A stretch of DNA of 27,099 bases from contig JBAXEJ010000031.1 in assembly GCA_037140475.1 (NCBI GenBank), positions 1 through 27,099 on the forward strand, written 5' to 3'. The stretch is from PALSA-1006 sp037140475 (GTDB lineage: Bacteria > Pseudomonadota > Gammaproteobacteria > Burkholderiales > Gallionellaceae). Positions 23,064 through 27,099 of this stretch are shown here, one piece after another; position 1 is the stretch's first letter; each line of letters opens with the position of its first letter. Under the pieces are notes generated by a model. That model was given only the letters and a program-made list of their open reading frames with translations, was not told the DNA's origin and searched no databases. A program made the translations under genes and the position numbers.

Positions 23064-23399
23064 TCATTGATGTTCAATGCTATTTGTCATGATTTGGTAA
23101 GGATCCATGGTGAGTGATTCAACTTTATCGCCCAGCATGACAATTCTGCCTTCAATTCTAGAGTTTCCCGTTTCGCTGAATTCAAAGCGATAGGTTCGGC
23201 GAAATACTCTGCGGCCGTATTCATTACGAACTAAAGCTAAGCTGGTGCTGGCAACTGTATCATCAAGAAACTGCACCTCAGCTTTGAGGCAGGCCTGCTT
23301 GCCGGCATTTCTGGCTATTTCAAGCGCGCTCATGCCGTTAAACCAAAACCATCCAGCGGCCAATAACAGCAAGATGAGAGTTATGCTTGTAATGTCCAA
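23064..23399 (-). CDS. DUF3301 protein
   Basis: A 111-residue protein with one N-terminal membrane segment (ITLILLLLAAGWFWF) followed by a compact domain, ALEIARNAGKQACLKAEVQFLDDTVA.TSLALVRN..GRRVFRRTYRFEFSETG. This fits DUF3301 of beta- and gammaproteobacteria, of unknown function. It is 7 bases after gloA and probably in its operon, anchored in the inner membrane. Confidence 0.85.
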   Translation of the reverse strand: MDITSITLILLLLAAGWFWFNGMSALEIARNAGKQACLKAEVQFLDDTVASTSLALVRNEYGRRVFRRTYRFEFSETGNSRIEGRIVMLGDKVESLTMDPYQIMTNSIEHQ

Positions 23400-23406
23400 A
23401 GTAAAA

Positions 23407-23793
23407 TTAATCTTTCTTTTGAATCAGCTCGATTGAATAGCCATCGGGATCGGTGATGAACGCCAAGATGGTGTTGCCCCCTTTCATTGGCCCCGCTTCA
23501 CGAATGACCTTGCCACCGTTTTTCTTAACCTCTTCGCAGAAAGCATACGCATCTGAAACTTCAAAAGCCAAGTGGCCAAAACCATTTCCTAGTTCGTATC
23601 TTTCAACGCCCCAGTTGTAGGTTAGCTCTATTGCTGTTTCCTTGCTTTCTTCACCATAGCCTAGAAATGCAAGAGTAAATTTTCCCTCTGGGTAATCTTT
23701 ACGGCGTAGTAATTTCATCCCAAGTACCTTGGTGTAAAACTCGATTGAGCGCTCAAGATCGCCGGTGCGGATCATGGTGTGGAGTAATCGCAT
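23407..23793 (-). CDS. gloA: Lactoylglutathione lyase (glyoxalase I)
   Basis: A 128-residue vicinal-oxygen-chelate enzyme that turns the methylglyoxal-glutathione hemithioacetal into S-lactoylglutathione. The four metal ligands are His5, Glu56, His74 and Glu122, as in E. coli GloA (nickel type). Key blocks are LHTMIRTGDLERSIEFYTKVLGMKLLR, AIELTYNWGVERYELGNGFGH and DPDGYSIELIQ. Length is normal. It is the first gene of the minus-strand run gloA-DUF3301-LLM. A strong terminator lies upstream and separates it from genes beyond. Confidence 0.97.
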   Translation of the reverse strand: MRLLHTMIRTGDLERSIEFYTKVLGMKLLRRKDYPEGKFTLAFLGYGEESKETAIELTYNWGVERYELGNGFGHLAFEVSDAYAFCEEVKKNGGKVIREAGPMKGGNTILAFITDPDGYSIELIQKKD

Positions 23794-23854
23794 AATTTCA
23801 ACTCTTTATTTAATTAATGAGGTGGGCTTAAGGGCATCTTCTACCAAACAAACG

Positions 23855-23886
23855 AAAACCGCGTCGGTATTGGTATACAGACGCGG
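23855..23886 (-). terminator. Rho-independent terminator, minus strand, upstream of gloA
   Basis: Read on the minus strand: CCGCGTC (23886-23880), 14-nt loop, GACGCGG (23865-23859), then TTTTCGTTT. It would end transcripts arriving from beyond 23900, before gloA. No gene it obviously serves lies directly upstream; the next is the insertion sequence. Confidence 0.7.
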
Positions 23887-24000
23887 CTAGATTTTATATA
23901 TCTAATTGTTTTTATTAACAATTTTTGGTGGTGGGGTCGCACCCCGTATCCGCAAAGTTCTCTTCAACGCACACTAGCCTGTGTGGGCTGGTGTGGATAG
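23887..24000. other. Intergenic stretch with hairpin next to IS
   Basis: No gene. It holds GGGGTCGCACCCC near 23935 and a 10-bp hairpin (CACACTAGCC 23970-23979 and GGCTGGTGTG 23986-23995, one G-T pair) five bases before the target duplication of the insertion sequence. Confidence 0.5.
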
Positions 24001-24008
24001 ATGAAGAA
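24001..24008 (+). repeat. Target-site duplication, left copy
   Basis: ATGAAGAA, identical to 25090-25097 on the other side of the insertion sequence; 8 bp is the usual IS1595-family duplication. Confidence 0.93.
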
Positions 24009-25089
24009 GGCTCTTTTCGCAAATCATGTTGTTAAGCTGCCCCGCCAAGCGCCAAAGCTAGCCACTGAGCAGGTTTTAGTCTGTTGCCGTGATCACGATC
24101 TAGCGCGCGGAACCACCCCAAGTAGTTTGCCAAGTAACGGGTTGCTACGCCGCGAAACTTGTAGGCCCAGCCTTTGAGACGACTGTGGTATGCATTGACG
24201 TTCTGCACGTGCCACGCGCCATCAACGCGGATGCCTGCTGACAGATTCACGGCATGATGCTCTACACCGAGATGGCGTGCTGCGCCGGCCAGTGCGGGAC
24301 TGCCGTCAGTGCAAAGCACCACATCCTTCGTCAGGAACGGTTTCAGCGCCGCAGATAGAGTCGTCATATCCATCGCCTTCAGTACACAATCCATCGTTAC
24401 GCCAGCACGATCCCGTGCAACCAGCACAGGCACCTGCTCGTGGGACAGTCCGCGCTTAGCGGCCTTGCCGCCGCGCTTGCGAGACTTCCTATTCAAGTCG
24501 CTGCGCTTTCCTTTGAAAGACAGCAAGAACATCGTTTCGTCGGCTTCGGCAATTCCAGTCAGCGCCTGCGGCTGGATGGACATGGGTAGCGCCAAGAAAC
24601 GATGCCGCCAGCGGTGCGCTGTGCTGACGTGGATGTGCAGGGCATCCGCCACTTTGTGCAACGTCAAGCCATCCCGCAGCGCCTCCGCTTGGCCAAGCCA
24701 CTTGCCGCGCTTATGCAGGCCGCACAACGGCGTTTCGGTCAAGGCGCTAAACGTCTTACCACAATCCCGACAACGATAGCGTTGCAGCCCATTGGCATGG
24801 CCATGTCGGTTCACGCGCTCTGCCTTGCAATGCGGACACGTCACTGTAGCGGCGAATCGTCCCTCGATAATCATTGTCGATAACGGCTGCGCGTCCAGCG
24901 TTACCAATTCCGCCGCCACAACTCTGCGCTGTATCGGTGTCAGTTTTCGCAACGCGGCTGTGATTCGATTCAACTCTGACTTTCTCATTTCTCGCTCCTG
25001 GATGACTCGGCGCAATTGCGCCACAACGTCCAGTATCCGCTACAGGTGGCTCACCACATGAGTCACCAACACGATTTGCGAAAAGAGCC
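24009..25089 (-). mobile_element. Complete IS1595-family insertion sequence
   Basis: A 1081-bp element with 23-bp terminal inverted repeats (24009-24031 and 25067-25089, starting GGCTCTTTTCGCAAATC) differing at one position, one transposase gene, and an 8-bp duplication of ATGAAGAA. Intact ends and duplication show a recent, simple insertion that could still move. It lies between the terminator upstream of gloA and the Abi-like gene. Confidence 0.95.
24032..24988 (-). CDS. IS1595-type transposase
   Basis: A 318-residue DDE-type transposase. An N-terminal zinc ribbon (CPHCKAERVNRHG, then RYRCRDCGKTFSALT) is followed by a helix-turn-helix (TLHKVADALHIHVSTAHRWRHRF) and the catalytic domain with GIAEADETMFLLSFKG (first Asp), VVLCTDGSPAL (second Asp) and VQNVNAYHSRLKGW for the third acidic/Asn position. 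ATG 24988 follows AGGAG at 7 bases and is preferred over the GTG at 25024. The gene nearly fills the element, and its stop is at the left inverted repeat. Confidence 0.94.
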   Translation of the reverse strand: MRKSELNRITAALRKLTPIQRRVVAAELVTLDAQPLSTMIIEGRFAATVTCPHCKAERVNRHGHANGLQRYRCRDCGKTFSALTETPLCGLHKRGKWLGQAEALRDGLTLHKVADALHIHVSTAHRWRHRFLALPMSIQPQALTGIAEADETMFLLSFKGKRSDLNRKSRKRGGKAAKRGLSHEQVPVLVARDRAGVTMDCVLKAMDMTTLSAALKPFLTKDVVLCTDGSPALAGAARHLGVEHHAVNLSAGIRVDGAWHVQNVNAYHSRLKGWAYKFRGVATRYLANYLGWFRALDRDHGNRLKPAQWLALALGGAA

Positions 25090-25097
25090 ATGAAGAA
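25090..25097 (+). repeat. Target-site duplication, right copy
   Basis: ATGAAGAA, the partner of the copy at 24001-24008. Confidence 0.93.
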
Positions 25098-25164
25098 AGC
25101 CCTTATCTGGATTGCATCTTATCAGGAATTCCCCCAATTTTTTTGTCGGCGATAGAGTGCCTGC

Positions 25165-25207
25165 GGACTCCAGTTCAATTGCGCATTCGGGAATTGAACC
25201 GAAGTCC
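25165..25207 (-). repeat. 16-bp inverted repeat downstream of Abi-like gene
   Basis: GGACTCCAGTTCAATT (25165-25180) pairs with AATTGAACCGAAGTCC (25192-25207); 14 of 16 positions are complementary and the other two are G-T type on one strand. It lies 36 bases past the Abi stop and probably folds at the end of that transcript. No clean T-run follows. Confidence 0.6.
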
Positions 25208-25243
25208 TCTGTTTGAAATAGCGTATTGCTGCTCATCAAGCAT

Positions 25244-26221
25244 TTACGTCTTCCAAAATGCGTGAGTTTCCCAGCCATTAGGAAATCCCATGTCTGCTAC
25301 GGTTAAATTTGGTACAGAAGGGAAAGCGTCAAGCAGATCACGAAGGCGTTGAGGCCACGATGAGTTCGGGCTAACTCTACGCATGAAGTAGATCAAAATG
25401 CACAAAATGATGTACGGGCGGGATGTGACATCTGGCTTTCCAATGAGAGGATCGAATTCTAAGATGTCCCCAAGTGCAGGCAATTTTGGCTGGTCGACTA
25501 GGTTTTTGTTCCATAAGCGGCTGTGGTGTGCCGCGACGTTACGAACAAAGTTCAAAGATCGCAGCCAACTTTCCATGACCTGCCAGTCAGGAACACCGTA
25601 TTTCGCTGCAATGGCACTCTTGTCGGCAACCGCGAGACCTTGGTAAAACATCGATAGCATGCCGAACTCCCACAGTTCGACAGAAACCCAGATTGGCAGC
25701 GGCAGCCCATATTTTTTCTTGTAGTGCCGAACGAAGTCCTCTTTTGATCGTGATAACACCGTGTTGTATTTATCGAGCCATTCTTGATGGCGGGTTTTGC
25801 CAGTGAGAGGATCGACTTTCTTCGCAAAGTTGCCATGTAGCAAAGCTGGATTGGTGTGCGCGAATGGATCTTTGCTCCCTAACTGATAGGCAATATCAGA
25901 TCGAATGGCAACCTCAATTCGTTCAACGGCATCAAGCACCAGAAGTCGCAGCCGCTTGTCGAAAACGTATAGCTCTAACGCTTGCTGAAAGCTGCTGCCA
26001 GGGTGGAAATCGTCTTCACGATTTACAGTGATTTTCTTGCTTGTTGGGTCTTGGGTGAGCGATGTCTTTCGGAATGAGTACCAGTAAGCACTAAGGCGGT
26101 AATACCCTATTCGGCTGAGACAGGAAATCACTGCCGCATCATCAGTTACCTCTAGGCCACGTGACTTGAGTAACTCTAGTTGCTGTTGATAGGTGAGGTA
26201 GGGCTTGCTGTAGGTTGACAT
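25244..26221 (-). CDS. Abi_2-family (AbiD/AbiF-like) abortive infection protein
   Basis: A 325-residue protein of the Abi_2 family: YLTYQQQLELLKSRGLEV, IGYYRLSAYWYSFR, FHPGSSFQQALELYVFDKRLRLLVLDAVERIEVAIRSDIAY, LPLPIWVSVELWEFGMLS. The HEPN-type RNase motif R-x4-H is RNVAAH at 227-232 (followed by HSRLWN). Such proteins defend against phage by halting the infected cell, probably by RNA cleavage. AAGGGG lies 5-6 bases before the ATG. It has its own promoter and a structured leader, and the IS is downstream. Codon use is ordinary for the region. The mode of action here is inferred from the family. Confidence 0.9.
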   Translation of the reverse strand: MSTYSKPYLTYQQQLELLKSRGLEVTDDAAVISCLSRIGYYRLSAYWYSFRKTSLTQDPTSKKITVNREDDFHPGSSFQQALELYVFDKRLRLLVLDAVERIEVAIRSDIAYQLGSKDPFAHTNPALLHGNFAKKVDPLTGKTRHQEWLDKYNTVLSRSKEDFVRHYKKKYGLPLPIWVSVELWEFGMLSMFYQGLAVADKSAIAAKYGVPDWQVMESWLRSLNFVRNVAAHHSRLWNKNLVDQPKLPALGDILEFDPLIGKPDVTSRPYIILCILIYFMRRVSPNSSWPQRLRDLLDAFPSVPNLTVADMGFPNGWETHAFWKT

Positions 26222-26236
26222 TTGGCCCCTTGAAAT

Positions 26237-26284
26237 AGAAAACCCGCCCGTATGTCTTTCGACGCAGAGGAGCGGGCCGTGTTA
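26237..26284 (-). ncRNA. Structured leader RNA of the Abi-like gene (AbiF-type candidate)
   Basis: Minus strand, about 48 nt: CCCGC (26276-26272) pairs with GCGGG (26247-26243), followed by TTTTCTATTT like a terminator. Inside is GTC-GAAA-GAC, a GNRA-tetraloop hairpin (26263-26254). A second pairing GCCCG/CGGGC overlaps the first, so two folds are possible. It begins about 7 bases after a sigma-70 promoter and ends just before the abi ribosome binding site. From memory, a conserved RNA motif called AbiF RNA is known upstream of Abi_2 genes; this looks like one. Role (antitoxin RNA or attenuator) is not settled here. Confidence 0.65.
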
Positions 26285-26290
26285 ATGAAC

Positions 26291-26320
26291 ATTCTACGTC
26301 GCTCTAACGGCCAACGTCAA
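26291..26320 (-). promoter_or_regulatory. Sigma-70-type promoter for Abi leader RNA
   Basis: Minus strand: -35 TTGACG (26320-26315), 18-base spacer, -10 TAGAAT (26296-26291). Both are one or two bases off consensus. The expected start is near 26284, directly at the leader RNA. Confidence 0.65.
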
Positions 26321-26498
26321 TATCTTTCGTGAACATATCTACTTTGTGATCCCAGCTTCGCGCACCACAATTCTACCCTTGGTTCATTGAACCTTGCTGA
26401 ATAGCCTTAGATGCAATTTTTGCTACGTAATTTCAGTGGGTCTGCAATTGCAGAAACTCATCGTGCACGCTCCCAATCTTTTTTGTATGGAGCATGTC

Positions 26499-26960
26499 AT
26501 GGAGTACAAGCAATGCGTAGCTTGTGGTCAGCCATTTAAGCGGCGACCTCAAGTCCCTCAGCAATCCTATTGCTCAGCGCCCAGTTGCCAGCGCGAGCGT
26601 AAACGTCAGTGGCAGCGACTCAAGCTACAAACCGATCCAGACTACCAGGACAACCAAAATCGGGCACAGAAGGCTTGGTTGGAGCGCAACCCAAACTACA
26701 GCCGGCAATACCGCGATTCCCACCCAGAGTATGTCAACCGCAACCGTGATCAGCAACGTGAGCGCGTAGCAAAGACCAAGAATCCAGCCGTTGCAAAGAT
26801 GGACGTGTCAGCGCCCCCACAAGCCTTTCCGTCCGGGATTTATCGGCTCCGACCGGTCCTTGTTTACGGCGTTGCAAAGATGGACGCTTGGACCGTTGAA
26901 ATAACAAGGCTTTCCGATATTTGTCCTTGCGCGGAGGCTGTTTGCAAAGAGATGACGTGA
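26499..26960 (+). CDS. Zinc-finger-like protein of unknown role
   Basis: A 153-residue basic protein. ATG 26499 has GGAG six bases upstream and is chosen over ATG 26487. Cys6 and Cys9 (CVAC), Cys25 and Cys30 (CSAPSC) form a likely zinc site. It is followed by Arg/Gln-rich helices with a repeated pattern: WLERNPNYSRQYRDSHPEYVNRNRDQQRERV. The C-terminal part repeats VAKMD twice (16-base direct DNA repeat at about 26789 and 26868) and ends CPCAEAVCKEMT. Similar proteins are, as I recall, often seen next to transposase genes, but I do not assign a function. It is divergent from the Abi-like gene. Confidence 0.65.
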   Translation: MEYKQCVACGQPFKRRPQVPQQSYCSAPSCQRERKRQWQRLKLQTDPDYQDNQNRAQKAWLERNPNYSRQYRDSHPEYVNRNRDQQRERVAKTKNPAVAKMDVSAPPQAFPSGIYRLRPVLVYGVAKMDAWTVEITRLSDICPCAEAVCKEMT

Positions 26961-27002
26961 TAGGTGCGGAGGCGCACTGCCGCTACCTTATCGTTCCTAT
27001 CT

Positions 27003-27038
27003 GCTCTCGATCACCACGATGTGAAGGTGATCGAGAGC
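27003..27038 (+). terminator. 13-bp perfect hairpin after zinc-finger gene
   Basis: GCTCTCGATCACC (27003-27015) pairs with GGTGATCGAGAGC (27026-27038) around a 10-nt loop. No T-run follows, so it may be a boundary or recombination structure of a mobile unit continuing past the window rather than a terminator. A looser stem (GATAGGT...TACCTTATC, about 26969-26992) precedes it. Confidence 0.5.
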
Positions 27039-27099
27039 CAACTATGTTGAATTGCGCTTAAAGGAGACCCACTTCAGGCAGTAAATTGCATCCGAATTT

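Noticed and set aside
25150..25210. tRNA-like T-arm on the minus strand (GGTTCAATTCCCG)
   Set aside because: The string resembles a T-loop, but no anticodon or D arm and no acceptor pairing surround it. It is one arm of a 16-bp inverted repeat.
1..27099. CRISPR array
   Set aside because: No set of regularly spaced short direct repeats was seen. The repeats at 3589-4005 are too few, too long and too degenerate.

Overview
The window looks like a chromosomal segment of a Gram-negative betaproteobacterium, possibly Nitrosomonadales or a relative. This is inferred from the gene order exbB-exbD-lpxK-Trm112-kdsB-adk with divergent xseA, a betaproteobacterial-type porin, lipid A and Kdo genes, and moderate GC. 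I cannot name a species from the sequence alone.

Layout. (1) 1-3100: a complete diversity-generating retroelement (DGR). It has a target gene with an FGE-sulfatase/C-type-lectin-like domain whose 3' end is the variable repeat (VR), an Avd-type accessory gene, and a reverse transcriptase whose last 36 codons are the template repeat (TR). VR and TR differ at 15 positions, all A in the TR, plus one 1-nt indel at the 3' edge. (2) 3100-6200: a scrambled accessory stretch with an outer-membrane-protein remnant, degenerate repeats, doubtful small ORFs, and an excisionase-like HTH gene overlapping a tyrosine integrase. (3) 6500-9770: a porin, an LpxH-like phosphoesterase and a GT4 glycosyltransferase. 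(4) 9770-13811, minus strand: a tightly packed envelope operon, exbB-exbD-lpxK-Trm112-kdsB-adk-hbpS-like, ending the Kdo/lipid A section. (5) 13812-14339: a long AT-rich intergenic region with three clustered DnaA-box-like sequences, then xseA. (6) 15900-19750: two small unknown proteins, then a GT39 membrane glycosyltransferase carrying an 11-G run, a PAP2 phosphatase and an ArnD-like deformylase, which together suggest lipid A or undecaprenyl-linked sugar modification. (7) 19790-23800: an HDOD protein, a CBS-GGDEF diguanylate cyclase, a luciferase-like monooxygenase, a DUF3301 protein and glyoxalase I. (8) 24000-27099: a complete IS1595-type insertion sequence with an 8-bp target duplication, an Abi_2-family (HEPN) gene with its own promoter and a hairpin-forming leader RNA, and a zinc-finger-like protein of unknown role.

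The DGR is the most exciting system here: the RT/Avd pair would copy the TR with adenine mutagenesis into the surface of the target protein. The second system worth attention is the Abi-like gene with its structured leader RNA. The core genes of regions 4 to 7 look ordinary, apart from the poly-G tract, an altered metal-ligand motif in the ArnD-like protein and the DnaA-box cluster.
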